Assembly (NCBI GenBank): GCA_037349315.1
Contig: JBAIAC010000059.1
Span: forward strand, 22,104,501 to 22,168,500
Direction of reading: 5' to 3'
DNA length: 64,000 bases
DNA from: Chelydra serpentina
Taxonomy: Eukaryota > Chordata > Testudines > Chelydridae
Shown piece by piece: positions 11,835 to 24,837 of this stretch (positions are counted from its first letter, which is position 1; every line of letters starts with the position of its first letter). The notes beneath the pieces were generated by a model, which saw nothing but the letters and a program-made list of their open reading frames with translations, made no database searches and had not been told where the DNA came from. Position numbers and translations under genes: made by a program.

Positions 11835-12144
11835 CAAGGGCTAAACAGACGCATAGCCGTATCTATGGGAGCTACAGTGACACAGCTGTGGTGCTGTAGT
11901 TATGCCACTGTAGCTCTCATAGTGTAGACGCCTCCTATGATGAAAGGTGGTTTTCCATCACTGTAAGACAGTAATCCACCTCCCTGAGTGGCTGTAATTA
12001 AGTTGGCAGAGAAATTCTCCCATTGACCTACCCACGTCTACACCAGGGGTTAGCTTGGCTTAGCTACAGCACTCAGGGGTGTGACTTTTTCACACCCAAG
12101 AACCATAGCTATGTCGACCTAACTTTTAAGTGTAGACCAGGCCT
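11835..12144 (-). mobile_element. Non-autonomous DNA transposon, diverged
   Basis: The right end GTGTAGACCAGGCC and the internal hairpin CTCAGGGGTGTG...CACACCC match the family seen at 5901-6162 in the opposite orientation. A second GTGTAGACGCC motif at about 11920 suggests a rearranged or composite copy, so the left boundary is approximate. Confidence 0.5.
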
Positions 12145-12369
12145 GTTACTGGGCTTTCTGCAACCAAAGTAAAGGTATAAAGCAAAGCTTGTGAGCCCAG
12201 TCCAGAGAAGCGATCTAAAGTATAGTTCCCTGCAGCCAGAGGTCAGAGAATCAGACACCCATCTGTGTTCTCCTGGTTCTCCACTCATCTCTAGCCTTTG
12301 CCTTAGAGTTCATTCCTCCCTAATTCTCAGTCAGACTCTGGTCTCACTCCTTACAGCATGTCAACCATA

Positions 12370-13440
12370 TATTGTGCTAGAGGGGATGTGACCCAAGGAC
12401 TCCTTGCCAACTGGCAGAGGGCACCAGGGTACAAAGGGGCACAGGGATCCCACGGGTTCATCAAAAGGGGTCATGTAAGGTCTCTACTGAAAGCCTGTGT
12501 TACACTGGTCGTCATAATCATTGCACAGAAAATGTGTGAGGAGTTATATGGGTGTATACTAAAAATTATGTTCTCTAGGTCTGTAGTTAAAAGCAGGTTA
12601 CTCAAATGTAGTTTGTCTTGAGACAAACTTCTCTCAGCAGGGCATGAGAGACACTTACCTCCATGATGGACCACTGTGTGTTTGTCATACAGTAGGAGTC
12701 CATTAGCATTTTTAGTATGCTAATAAAGAGCTGGTGGAGACTTCAGAAGGAAACAAACAGGAAGAGGTAAACAGCAGGTGGAAAGATCCTAGTTTAAGGT
12801 GAACATGAAAGGTCTGTTCTGGTATATTTGGTGGTGCAGAGAGACACCCTGGCACCCTTCATCTAGGAAGGAACCTGACAGTGGGTTTGCTTCATGAAAA
12901 AGAGATCTCAGCTGGGCTTGGCTGAAACCACTGGAAAGAAGTTTGGGAGAGAGACTCTGCTTTAGATAGGTTAGTCAGTCTCTAGAATGCATGGTATGAT
13001 TTTGTTTTATATGTAATCATTTGTTCCCATCTCTCACTTTGGTTTTTTTGGTTTTGAATCTCTATTCTTTCTTTAGCAAACTTCCTTTTGTTTTATAATT
13101 GAACTCAAGTGCTGTGCATAATGGTATAAGGTAAAGTGGTGAACTATGGTATGCTGTTCCTTTGGGAACAGAGGATGTGGGATTTCTGTTCACACAGGGA
13201 CACTTTGAAGGGACCTGGGGACTGAGGTGCATCTCTTGTCAACCTGCAAAGTGAAGACAGGGTTGGTGTAGCCCAAAGGAGAGTGGCTGACAGGCTGGTT
13301 GTGTAAGGGAGCTAACATACAGCTAAGACTCCATGTTGGAAGCAGGTGATAAGGTGACTCACAGCCCTGGGTGTCATGAAGTGCCACTGGGGATATACAA
13401 TGAATTCCCTTAGCTAGACCAGCCCAGCTACCCTGTAAAT
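12370..13440 (+). repeat. Probable interspersed repeat, LTR-like
   Basis: The base composition and phrases here (an AATAAA at about 12721, then a long non-coding stretch with T-rich tract at 13040-13075) resemble LTR-type repeats I associate with turtle genomes. I could not define TG...CA ends or a target duplication, so both the class and the boundaries are tentative. No coding region was recognised. Confidence 0.25.
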
Positions 13441-13822
13441 CCCTGCACGTAGGGAAGGCAACTGTTCTTCCGCTAGGTGGAGAGGGCTAATCCCCTCCCT
13501 GCCAACACCTGACTGGGGTTTATATAACCTTTGGATCTTTCCTCCTCTCCTTAACACTGCCCTTGGTCACTGCTGCATCCTCCTCCTCCGCCTCTCTGGC
13601 ATTGCAACATCAGAGAGAAACCAGCTAACAGGTGACCTCAAGAAACTAACAGCTCCGACTAATGCCAGGCACAGTGCGGGTACAGAGTAAGCTTTCCCAC
13701 CCAGCTCTGCTAGTGTACCCATTACATAACCCATGCCAGTCAGTTCCTAGACTTCCCCTGAGCAGACACTGCCAATTGCATGGTGATTTTGTGACATGAA
13801 GAGAGATCCACTAGGGATTAGG

Positions 13823-13894
13823 AGCCTGATCCAAAGCCCGTTGGAGCCAATGGGAAGACTCCCATTGACTTCAAGGGGGCTTTGGATCAGGCCC
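13823..13894. repeat. Long hairpin (old palindromic repeat)
   Basis: GCCTGATCCAAAGCCC on the left pairs with GGGCTTTGGATCAGGC on the right, and the pairing extends inward through CCAATGGGA/TCCCATTG with few mismatches, giving arms of about 33 bp. This is an ancient fold-back family; degraded halves appear elsewhere in the window (for example near 8221 and 5290). Confidence 0.8.
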
Positions 13895-14930
13895 TATTTT
13901 GAAACCACCAGCTGCATTTGAAATGTTGACCTAAACAAGAAGTTGTGAACTTTGAACTCCAACACTGAACGCTAGTGAATAAACCATTGTGTCTCCCAGC
14001 CCTTAAGATCAGTTCTTTTAAAGGTGCCTCGCAAAGGGGGAAATGGTTGGGCTTGTACACTCCTTTCGACCAAGTAGAAGAAAAGATTTTAAAAAAACCT
14101 TTCAGCTCCACAAGTGCCACTTCATCCTTTACAGGGCACCTTTAAATCAGCAAAAATAAAGTCAAATATAGAAACTTGACTAGCCCTTTCCCTATGGTTT
14201 GTCTCCACTGACTCAGAGAAAGGACTTGCAGAGCCTGAGAGCTTGTCTGTCAGTATTAATTTTAACTGCAAATAAAATATATTCATCAAAACTTGGCTCC
14301 ATCTAGTGAAAGACAGTATCGACTTGTCCGCCGCCCTTTCTGTTTAACAGGATATTCCTGTTTTGCTGCTGCTGGGGTAATAGAGGAATTCCAAAATATT
14401 CTCTCTCGCAATATAACTGTACAGCATGCTGTACAGCAGGTACAATGTACGGAATAAAGATAACACATTTCTGTCCCAAAGAGTTTAGTCTATGGCCCTG
14501 ATCCTGAACACACAGGCAGGGAGCTGCTTGGACAGAGTTTGTTGTAGGATTGAGTTTAAATATAGGAAGGGGCACAGTAGCAATGGCAACCAGAGAGATG
14601 AGTGTGAGCGTTGGGGCTTGCTGGCTTCATGGAACCCATGAATTTTCTGACATGTGAGAGGGAGAGTGCTTGGCATACGCTAACCAGGAGATTGTTCAAT
14701 GCATAGGGGTGGCACACAACAGGGCATAAAAGCATAACTACTTAACATTCCATGGATGGTATCAATCCTCTAGTTCATATTATCATCCAGAAACCCTGGT
14801 AATTTCACGGTCCCCTGGTACCAAAACTTTGTCCTACCCATGTGCAATTGAGGAGAAGCTTGGCTCTCAGGACTCCAGCACTTGTTTAAACACGTTCAAG
14901 CAATAACACACAATTTACAGAGAGAATGCA

Positions 14931-14948
14931 CCCCCCCCCCCCCCCCCC
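14931..14948. repeat. Poly-C tract
   Basis: An uninterrupted run of 18 C. Mononucleotide runs of this length are unstable in replication and in sequencing, so the exact length may be unreliable. Confidence 0.95.
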
Positions 14949-15296
14949 GTTGCTCTAGGCGTCCATGATTTCAGGGTACAAATGAATGAATGAGATCAGG
15001 TAAAAGATGAGAGGTGACGACTGCCTAATCACGAACGGGGGCAGTGGATTGAGGCTGCGCTAGCAAGACAACAGAAAAGAGGCTGTCGGACTTTTAACTC
15101 TGTTGCCACTAGCCTCCCACTTCTACAATCTCGTAACTTCTCTCTCCGCCCATAGCCAATATAATCAGTGAGATCAGCCTTTGACCCAGAGAGTTGGGTG
15201 TGCCAAGCTATTATTATTAATGGTCCAGTAGGGCTCAGAATCCCTCTCTGGAATATTAGACCCTGCTCTGCGTATTTGGTGCTGCTTGTGAGTTTA

Positions 15297-15535
15297 GGGC
15301 TTATCTACAAGGATAGTCACACTGGCTTAACTAACGGTGTGAATTTAAATCTGTATAGTTAAACTCCCATGTAGTCACTTATTTTGATTTAAGAATGGCT
15401 TCAATTCACCTTACGTAGATTAGGAACAAGTTGAAGCTCAGCCAAAAATATACCCACTCTAACCAAAATATGAATGTCAATTGCCCCAGTTTAACTACAC
15501 CTGTGTGAGGGTGGGTCGACGAGGCCTTGGATGAC
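15297..15535. mobile_element. Possible decayed MITE
   Basis: Starts with GGGCTTATCTACAAGG and ends near GTCGACGAGGCC, resembling the ends of the Harbinger-like family at 10220-10505 but more diverged. No clean target duplication was found. Confidence 0.35.
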
Positions 15536-16373
15536 TTCTTGGGTTATTAGTTTTCTTAAGTGTTACACTAGATTCTTTCAGAGAGAACTTCAAAATGACT
15601 GACCGGCTGTACAGAGAATAATGCATACAGGCGACAATGTATCACAAAACATTGTGCAACAGATGTAGAGCCCATCTACATCTATGGTCAAAAAGGTTGC
15701 AAAGGGCGTGGAACATCAGGAGACACTGGATGGGTACTTTATCTGCACCAGAGGGCACATGACTTCAGGCATGAATTGTGGGACTCAAGACAACACTTGG
15801 AAACAAGAGAACAAGTGTATTTAAATTATTAATGAAGTTAGACATTTGTTACCTCTAGCTGGACTAGTCTAATGTGCTCTATTTGCAGCTACCCTTTCAG
15901 ACCACCAGAGGCAAGTAAAAGAGGGAAGCTAATATAGGAACTCAGTTAACTATAAGGGTGCTGTCTGTCTGCTCTAATATAGACAATCAAGTGACTGTGG
16001 TTTTGTTTACATCGGTTTTCCTTTGGATTCTGCCCCTATATTTCTACCTTTGCCTGAGATGGGTATAACTAAATACCAGGAAATGAGCTTGCATTTATTT
16101 GCGCGCACACAATAAATCAAGGTATAAATATGCACGGTATGCTTTTGTGGTATGCTTTCGTCATGCGTAGGGTGGGTGAAGCAGTGTTATATGTTGTACA
16201 TTTTGCTTTATTAATAGAAAATGTATAACAGAGCAGATTCCATTACACCAGGCAAATTTAGAAGAACAAAAGGATTGCCATTTGACTAATGCAGATTAAG
16301 TATGAAAGCATTCAGTCACTCAGTTTATCCGCTGCCTCTTAGGACGCACTTCCATAGTTCTCGCATTGACTTT

Positions 16374-16450
16374 GGGGTGAAATCCTGACCCTACTGAAAT
16401 CAAGGGGAAATTTTGCCATTGGCTTTAACAGGGCCAGGATTTCCTCCCCA
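16374..16450. repeat. Long hairpin (old palindromic repeat)
   Basis: GGGGTGAAATCCTGACCCT on the left pairs imperfectly with AGGGCCAGGATTTCCTCCCC on the right, with arms of about 30 bp around a short centre. It resembles the ancient fold-back repeats at 13823-13894 and 57285-57420. Confidence 0.7.
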
Positions 16451-17947
16451 GGAGATTTGCTTGGAGACATGCAGATTTTGATGTTGGTTACACTGTAGGT
16501 ATAATCTGGGTCTGAAGCAGATGTTAACTAGCTCATGGACAATTTCCCTAATTTAAGATCGATCCTTTGGTGGCACAGTGCTGCCACATGGGCTCTTACA
16601 TCACTGCCCCTCTGCTGCCATGAGAGCAGGGCTGAGCCACTCCCAGGCAACACCAGTCCCTGGCTGCATTTTCAGCCCCCTGCTGTCATTGCAGCCAAAG
16701 CAGACCTCAGGATGCTCTCCCAATGTACAGGAGAACTGGCCTGCACAGAGAAGCAGCAAATCAAAGGAGTCCTTTCCACACGCTGCCTAACACCCCCTAA
16801 CTTGTGCTCTGTGTGGCTTAGCCATACCCCAGAATCTGGTCCAAAATATTTTGCACTTGCAAACAGAATTAGGGTGTAAAATCTTTTTTATTAAAAAAAA
16901 ATTGATGCAAAAATAAAACACATGAATATGAAGACTATAATTATGTAAAAAAAACCCAATGATTACACTGTTACAAAAACCCATGGTCAACTGCAAAATC
17001 TTAGCTTGCATTTAGTCAAACAGATTTTAAAATAGTGATTTAACAGAATGGGAAAGGAAAGTTATAAAAATAGATACATCATATAGAGACTATAAAAACC
17101 TTACTCAACATTAAAGCTGATCTTTCAAAAGGAAAAAATCAAGGCCTAATTCTTATTTATAAAAAGGCCATTCTACAATGCTCAGGTAGTACAAAGGGGA
17201 TGTAACATTCATGCCCATTTTAAAGCCCCATCCTTTACGTTGCCAAAGCAGAGATGTGGAAATGAGGAGTGGTCAGACCTGTAGTTCTCACAACAACAGC
17301 TGTAACTCAGCTCCCTTGTGCATATAGGAGACCTGATTTGGCACTCTCACAGACTGGCATCAATCAGAATAACCCCCACTGAAGTCTGTGGAGTTACGAA
17401 GGTGTAAAAGGCACAAGTGAGATCAGAATAAGGACAGCAGGACAAAATTCTGCCCTCAAATACAACCCTGTATATGGTAGTGCAGAATTGAGCCCACGGT
17501 ATTTTCTTTTAATGTAGATAGGGCCTGATTCACCTCTCCATCACTCCAGTTTTATGCCCATGTGATTTCATTAAAATCAATGGCTTTGCACCAACATACA
17601 ACTAGAGTAATATGCTGGTTTGTGTTTGTTCTGATTTGGATACAAATATCTGACACAGAATGTTGATTAAATACACATGTACATCTTTAGGCACAGCAGG
17701 TCAGCACATGGACCCAATGCAGGAATACACTTGAATATGTGTGTAACTTTAAGCCCAGAAGTACTCCCATTGACTGCAATGGAATTACTCAGACTTAAAG
17801 CGGAGGCTGGAGCATTTACTTAAGTGTTTTCCCTAAGCAGGGCCATTGCCACTAAATGAACTACGGTACTTGGTCAAACAGTGGAACAGAGCTACTGTAC
17901 AGGATATTTTAGCTGGTTATTCATGGGGGTCTGTGCTGGAGTAGGGC

Positions 17948-17953
17948 TTTATT
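17948..17953 (-). terminator. TMEM80: Candidate TMEM80 polyadenylation signal
   Basis: AATAAA on the minus strand, about 150 nt downstream of the TMEM80 stop codon. It is the first canonical signal after the stop. Another AATAAA on the same strand at 16892-16887 could serve a longer 3' UTR. Confidence 0.5.
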
Positions 17954-18102
17954 AAACCTTGTAATATAAGGATAAGTATCCCCCAGTATTTTACACTGGA
18001 GAAAGTGAAACTAAATACTTTTACACTTTAAAGATGCATGTTGTCCCTTTACTGAAGAAATGTTGGAAGCAGATGTACCTTGCAACTCTGAGCAGCAGAG
18101 AT

Positions 18103-18308
18103 TTAGCTGACAAATGCAGCAATGGCTATGATCTGTAGTAGTCCCTCAAGCCCATATGTAAAGAGAAGAATAGCATTAATAATGACATCTGCCTTTAGCA
18201 CATAAGTCTCCCACACCAGGAAGTAGACAGACAGCATTATGCTGCCAACAGTAATCACGAGACTGACCCCTAGTGGAACCTCTTCTTCTGTCAGGTTACC
18301 CTTTGTAC
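18103..18308 (-). CDS. TMEM80: TMEM80 last coding exon
   Basis: Two bases complete a split Gly codon, then 67 codons and a stop. The acceptor is CCTCAAG. The peptide opens with TKGNLTEEEVPL, a short loop with an N-L-T glycosylation-type sequon, followed by two hydrophobic segments (around GVSLVITVGSIMLSVYFLVW and INAILLFTYGLEGLLQIIAI) that are the third and fourth membrane spans of the family. The order and spacing match human TMEM80 closely, with the conserved ending IAIAAF. The frame is open and undamaged, so the gene looks functional. Confidence 0.93.
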
Positions 18309-18409
18309 CTTGAGGAAACAAAAGGGTTACATTAATCTTTGACTGTTTACAGGGACTATGTCTTGGGCCCCAACTCAGGAGAGCAGCCCTGTTCAGTAAA
18401 AGGGCACTT

Positions 18410-18515
18410 AAACACATGTTTAACTGTAAGTACATGCTTAAGACTCTTTGAAGTCTATAGGCTTTAAGTACATGCTTAAAGTCAAGCACATGCTTAAGTG
18501 CTTTCCTGAATCGAG
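18410..18515. repeat. Old palindromic repeat in TMEM80 intron
   Basis: Contains alternating copies of TACATGCTTAAG/CTTTAAGTACATG and ends GCTTAAGTGCTTTCCTGAAT. The same family appears at about 17690-17800 and 57285-57420. The arms are imperfect inverted repeats about a central GAAGTCTATAGGCTT. This is an ancient fold-back repeat. Confidence 0.55.
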
Positions 18516-18746
18516 GCCACTGTCTGTAATCTTAAGAACAAATCCAAAGACAGATGAGCACAGTCATTTCAACACTGACCAGGATGGTAGTTTGGATAAA
18601 AGACAATCTACTGGTACTCTACCACTTGGTCTACACTACAGACTTATGTCGGTATAACTACATTGCTTAGGGTTGTGGAAAATCCATGCAGCACATGGTA
18701 AGAAGGTGAGAAGAGGGGATGTGAGAAAAGGGGAATTTGGGACATG

Positions 18747-18912
18747 CAGGGCTGCGGCGGCCAGAGAAAGAGGCGACTTTCCCCAGCTCCAGGGCTGCGG
18801 CTGCTGGGAAGAGACCCCCTCCTTCCCAGCCCCAGCTCGGGGGCTGTCATGGTGGGAAAGAGACCCCCCCCCTCCTTCCCAGCCCCAGCTCAGGGGCTGC
18901 AGCGGTAGGGGA
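18747..18912. repeat. GC-rich tandem repeat, unit about 50 bp
   Basis: Two nearly full units and partial flanking units of a CCCCAGCTC(C/G/A)GGGGCTG...GGGAAGAGACCCCC...CTTCCCAG block are arranged head to tail. The unit is non-coding; it opens several frames on both strands by chance. Confidence 0.75.
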
Positions 18913-19894
18913 GAGGGGGCACATCCATCGCATCAGAAAGGTAAGTCTATTGATATTAAAATATGAGTTGTGTGCTTTTATTTACAGAACAAAAAAAAGT
19001 TGTTAGTTTTTTTTATATAGCGCTTTTATCCAAAGCGCTTTACACCAGTTAGCTAACGGTACAAACCACATTTGGAAAGATTACTACATGGTCCACTGAG
19101 ACCCTCAGCAATTTTCAAGTGGTCTGTGGGGGAAAAAAAGTTTGAGACCCACTGGACTAGAGTATATCTTTTTATAAAGAGATCCAAATATGATTTAAAT
19201 ATTTTAAGTAAGGGAGAATCTACCACATCTCTTAGTCATCTGTTCCAATTGTTAAGCGTCTTTGTTAAAATTTTATACCTTAAGTCCAAGTCAGTTTTAG
19301 GGTCAATACTTTGTTATTCATTTTTTAATTACCTCAGACTTGCAACTTATTTTTCAATTTAACAAATGTTTTCATCAAACAGGCTCTGCGCACATATGCA
19401 GAGAATTTACTTTTAGACACATTTTAACTATACACTGAAGACAATAGGCTAAATTCATCCCTGATGTAACCTAGCTGAATTCAGCAGAAGCCCATGGTGT
19501 ATGCTGGTATAAATGTCTCAAGAACACCTGGCATATAAAAAAATTAACCCCCACCCCCAACAAACAAACAAAACCCTTCTGACTGACTCAGTAATGCCTA
19601 CACTGGAGGTTGGAACCGAGGCTTATATGGCCTTTTATGCCACTCTAGCCCATTAACCCAATGCAAAGGGGCCAGAGTCAAGGTGAGAGTCCCTCTTGCC
19701 CATACCCTGCCCTCCAACTGTAGTGCTGGAAGAAATGAGGGCTGCAAGAAGGAGGGGTGTGGAACAATTGTGGCAGCTCAGGTTGCTCAAGGAAATCTTC
19801 TGTACTGGGTAATCCCTGGGGGCTATTTCCAGCCATTTGACCACTTTTATGTTGGAGCAGCATAAAGGAGCCCTTCAGTAGAATCAGGGCCTCT

Positions 19895-20691
19895 GGCCTT
19901 GGCTACACTTACAAGTTACAGCGCAATAAAACTGCCGGCAGCGCTGTAACTCATTAACTGGCTACACTTGCAAGGCACGTGCAACGCTGTATCTCCTCAG
20001 ATACAGCGCTGCATGTACTCCACCTCCCCGAGAGAAATAGCAACTGTTGCGAAGTGGGTGGAACGCTGGTCTTTCAGTGTAGCCCAGGAACAACGCAGTT
20101 ACTGATCTCCGGAAGCTGCTTTGTTTTGAAACGGCACTTCCGGGTTGGAGTTCAGAGCTCCGTTGTTGAGCTGCTAGAAACACAGCTTTACAACCACAGC
20201 TACTTTTTGCAGGCAGAGGGTGGGAAAGAGGGGAGGGGCTCCGTTAGGAATGCCGGCAGCTCCGTTAGGAATGCCTTGGACAGAGACGGCGGGGGGGGGG
20301 GGGGCCGTTTCCTCTCTTTTATCTGCTCTTTAAAAACAAACAAAGCCCCTGCTGTTTGCTTTCAGTGATTGAGAGAGAGGCAGGGGATGTGGAGGTGTGG
20401 AAATAATGAGCTGACACTCTGTGGAGATTCCAAAAACCCCCCTCTCTCTCAAAACGCTCCCTGTCAAAGTCCCCCTCACCCCCCCCCATTTGAAAAGCAC
20501 GTTGCAGCTACCTGAATGCCCATAATGCACCGCTCCCAATACAGCTGCAAGTGCCGCAAATGTAGCCACGTCAGTGGTAGTTACTGCGCTGGCGGCTGCC
20601 AGTGTGGACAGGCTGCAGCACTTTCCCTACTCAGCTGTACGAACACGGGTTTAACTAACAGCGCTGTACATCTGCAAGTGTAGCCTAGGCC
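19895..20691. mobile_element. Non-autonomous DNA transposon, 797 bp
   Basis: The left end GGCCTTGGCTACACTTACA and the right end TGCAAGTGTAGCCTAGGCC are inverted repeats that continue inward to a shared CAGCGCTGTA motif. TCT lies on both sides (19892-19894 and 20692-20694), a possible 3-bp target duplication. CAGCGCTG-type motifs recur inside. A run of about 15 G interrupts it near 20290. It has no transposase frame. It lies in a TMEM80 intron. Confidence 0.75.
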
Positions 20692-20953
20692 TCTGTGTTT
20701 TGAGCTTTATTCTCTCCCACAACATACATACTTATGAATAGCACAGCAATACTCTAGTGTTACATTTCCAGCAGTTCTTGTTATCTGTGAATCTGTCCCT
20801 TTTTAGTGGTATTTATATGTAACTAATATATAACTACTATCATTTGCCCTTCTGGCAATACAGATCAATTAATGTTTAACAACATACATGTTTAACAGTC
20901 TGTAAAATAACTGGTTACACAGCTAAATCAGCAAGTTTTGACATCCACATTCA

Positions 20954-21172
<219 letters not shown>

Positions 21173-21194
21173 TTATCACAATATAACACTCTCA

Positions 21195-21374
<180 letters not shown>

Positions 21375-21649
21375 CTATTTTATAAACTATCAGTCACAGC
21401 ATATTAACCTCAAGATGTTATTATCCCTTATTTTCCATAGCAATCTATGCATGTACATGTTTTTATATTGGCACTTAAGATACCAAGGTCGTTGATATAT
21501 TGGAAATACCTAAAATCAGTTGAGATTCTAAATACTATGAATTTAGGACAATAGCTTTTTGGTTTCTTGTCTGTTTTAATACTTAGTTCTAGCTAGATTA
21601 GGTGTTAACACGGTCCTCATTAGCATAGTAGCTGAGCACCTCACAATCT

Positions 21650-21835
21650 TTAGGGTATTATTCTCACAACACCCCGGCAAACCCTATTATTCCTATTTTA
21701 CAGCTGAGGAAGTGATACACTAGGCAAATAGTGACTTGCACAAGGTTGTGCAGGAAGTCTGTGGTAGAGCAGGATCTTGAATCCAGGTCTCAAGTCCTTG
21801 GCTAATGCCCTAACCTCTGGATCAGCCTCTCTCAC
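21650..21835 (-). repeat. MIR SINE
   Basis: Reverse complement of MIR: TTTTACAGCTGAGGAAGTG, then GTGACTTGCACAAGGTTGTG, then a B-box-like AATCCAGGTCTCAAGTCC and CTAACCTCTGGATCAG. The order and spacing match the MIR core and tRNA-like head. Confidence 0.85.
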
Positions 21836-22705
21836 CAATTTTCCAGTTAGATCAATATTACAAGAGTGTGTATGTTGGGGAAAGAGTCTTCTAGCCAGCA
21901 GGCACGTATTTCATTTGTACTTCCTTGATAGTCTGTTTCATTTGTTGTTTATGCATTGTTTAAAGGGGGGAAACCACAGGAGCCAAATGTGATCTACATT
22001 TCAAATGCTGACAATGCCTTCAGTAAAATATAGGAGCCAAAATCTCTGCTGCGGTCATGGAGGTGCACCAATTTCAACCAAGGGAGAATTTGGCATGGAA
22101 TTTCAGCGGCCATTTAGTTCTATTGTCCCCAAGGTTTAAGATGATATTAAGTTTACATACAAATTATTTTAGCATTGGTGCCCACCCAGTTTTGGATGAG
22201 AATACCTGCAAGTCATGGGCGTAGTCCAGTTCCCAAGCATGTTAATTTTAATGAGGCAGAACTTGGTTTTCCTGTTTTTCTGGTTGAAGGAAGGTGGAGC
22301 AAAAATGCTGGAGAAATTCCAGTAGCGGAAGTCTTTGAACAATAAGGTGTCTGTCTCTTTTTTCTTAGGAGGTTACCACGGGGAAGAGGGGGAAAGCGTG
22401 CGGGGAAGAAGGAGGGTGGAGCACCAGGAATTAACCAGAGAGGAAAGAGAGACAAAGAGTGTGCTATAATGCTCTTTTGGTGCCTCTTGTCAGCTATGTA
22501 ATGTCAAGTCTCAGGGGTGTGTGCTACATGGATTTCATGTGGCTCAATCTACAAACCTAATTTTTTAGATTGTTAGCATGGACCAACCAGTCACTCCCCC
22601 CTTCTCCTCTAATCTCCCACATACACCTCTAAAGACCATGGATCCATGGTGACTGTTTTTTGTTTCAACTCTCTTTCCATTACTCCTCTATACATCACTG
22701 ACTTA

Positions 22706-23183
22706 GGGTATGTCTTCATTCAGATGAACAGCCCCTGGCTTAACCTACCCTGGGTGTGAGCAGACACATTGTAAAACCATACCTGAGTTACTGGGTCCAC
22801 ACTGATTCATGTGTTGCTAGGACTTCTAGGGTTCTTGGCATTGCTGTAAGATGACCCACTCTATGATTCTTTCCCAGTGAACTGTAGGAGAACTTGTCTG
22901 TCCTTTTCAACACATGGGAGAGAGGGAATTTTGGAAAAGCATTGGAGGAGTCGGACTATTGGCATTTGACTGGTTTAGCCTGCGCCCTGATTGCAAAGTG
23001 GGTGGGTTACCAGTACGAGTGAAAGCAGAACCTGACTGTCCGCCTATAGCACCAGACCAGACAGCTAGCCCAGGCTGAAAGCATAAGTATATTCATGCAA
23101 GAGGGCTTCATGTGTGTATGGGTGCTGGGGTAGCAGCAATACCCAAGTAGGAGCTTGGGATAACTCTGCTGTGAAGACATACC
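22706..23183. mobile_element. Non-autonomous DNA transposon
   Basis: The left end GGGTATGTCTTCATTCAGA and the right end CTGCTGTGAAGACATACC are inverted repeats. The flanks TTA (22703-22705) and TTT(A) (after 23183) would fit a decayed Harbinger-type 3-bp duplication. The interior is non-coding, with AGCCCAGGCTGAAAG near the right end. Confidence 0.65.
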
Positions 23184-24224
23184 TTTAGAAGCTGTCACCT
23201 ACCAATGGATGGTGCTGATGGTTGATGCCACACAAAAAAGGATACCAGTCAAAACTATGCTAATATAAACATTGTGCAAACTTATTAGTGATCTTGCAGG
23301 TCATCCCCAAGTGCAAGGGATGAGATGTCCAAAAGGATACAACTGATGAAGTTCTTCCTGCCCTCGGAGGGAAAATAAGGAATAATTAGGAGAAAATCAG
23401 CCTACATTTTTGCTACCAACAATGTTGCAAAATGCACAAATGACTGAAATTTTTCCACATCAACTACTTCAGATTTAGAAAATAACTTGTTTTAGGATAC
23501 ATTAACCCTAAAGTCATTCTGTGAAACATTCATGGAGAGAACTCACCTTCTCTGGTGTGTACATCTCTTTGAAAACTTTAAGCACTATATAGATACTAAA
23601 TATTCTTGTGTATCTGTACCTTCACAGCACTCATTATGAATCACCCGATGACATTTCCCTGTTTCTGAACTGTACAAGAACCAGGGAAGCATGCAGGGAA
23701 TCCGAATATGTCATCAGTTGTTAAATTACAACCAAAAGCTGATTAAGTAAAACCCCTTGCCCCAACCACCACAATGTTGCCCATATCCTCATCTCAAATG
23801 ATACTTCCTTCTAACCATGCTCCCCTTACAACCAATCATTGAAAGCCCAGATAAATCCTTAACACAATGCAATTAAAAAAAAGAAATGTATGAGCCAAGC
23901 AATAATTCTTCTGAAAGTGTCTAATCTAACTGCCCTGTAAAACACAAATTTAAGTTTTCTTCAAGTGTGGCAGTATTGATCTAATGAAAGCTCACCTGTC
24001 CATTGTTATCCCTTTTAGTACTCCATAGGTACATACAGAATTGAGATTCTCTTGTGAGTATTAGCTCCATTTTTCAGAAGGCAAAACTAAGGCACTTTGT
24101 GATTAAGGCACTCATCCTGCAAAGATTTATGCCTCTGCTGCTTAATTTTACACATTGACTTCAATGGGACCATTTACAACATGTAAAGTTAAGCTGATGT
24201 GGAAGTCTTTGCAGGATTGGGGCC

Positions 24225-24490
24225 TAAAGACTGGGCTACATGCAAATTTTGTATTGATATAACTATGTCAGTTAAGGGTGTGCTTTCTTACCAAAATAGT
24301 TATACCAGAATAACCTCTAGTGTGGATAGCTTAGTCCCCTTCCCAAACAGGAAAAAGGGCTTGTCTACACTTGAAACTTGTTTCATCTTAAGGTAGTGTT
24401 AATTTAAAGTGCAATAACTCCATGTGTGGATACCCTTATTCTGGAATAGCGATAGCTCTTATTCTGGAATTCCATCTGTAAACAAGCCTA
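24225..24490. mobile_element. Decayed MITE fragments
   Basis: Two abutting stretches share end-like motifs GGGCTACATGCAAATTTTG and GGGCTTGTCTACACTTG, and internal inverted pairs such as GATATAACTATG/AGTTATACCAG. They resemble degraded copies of the Harbinger-like families in this window. The boundaries are approximate. Confidence 0.4.
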
Positions 24491-24837
24491 AAATACACCG
24501 TATGACGCATGGCCAGAAAGGGTTAAGCAGCTTGCAGGATAATTGACCCAGATTAAACCTTTCAGGACATATTGGTAGATAACGTTTGTGTTTTTGTGTG
24601 TTTACATATATATTGTTAGAGGTTAACAATGTAATGGAGCAGTCTCTGTCTATGCTGTATTCTGTTAATTCAGAGATCAAATGGAAATATCATCTATATG
24701 AACTGTAAACATAGTGATATCACTGTATTCATCTCTCTTTAAAATGTACAGCAAATCACCTGTGAATGGTGGAAAACAGGCAATTGTCTCATGTTAATCC
24801 ATGTAGCTAATTACTGGGGATGCTTAGTGTCAGGGTT

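Noticed and set aside
14417..14436. Perfect 20-bp palindrome CTGTACAGCATGCTGTACAG
   Set aside because: Short palindromes occur by chance in a 64-kb window; no flanking element or known site.
19012..19160. Possible hAT right end (TTTGAGACCCACTG)
   Set aside because: The end motif is present, but I could not find a matching left end or a target duplication, so no element is claimed.
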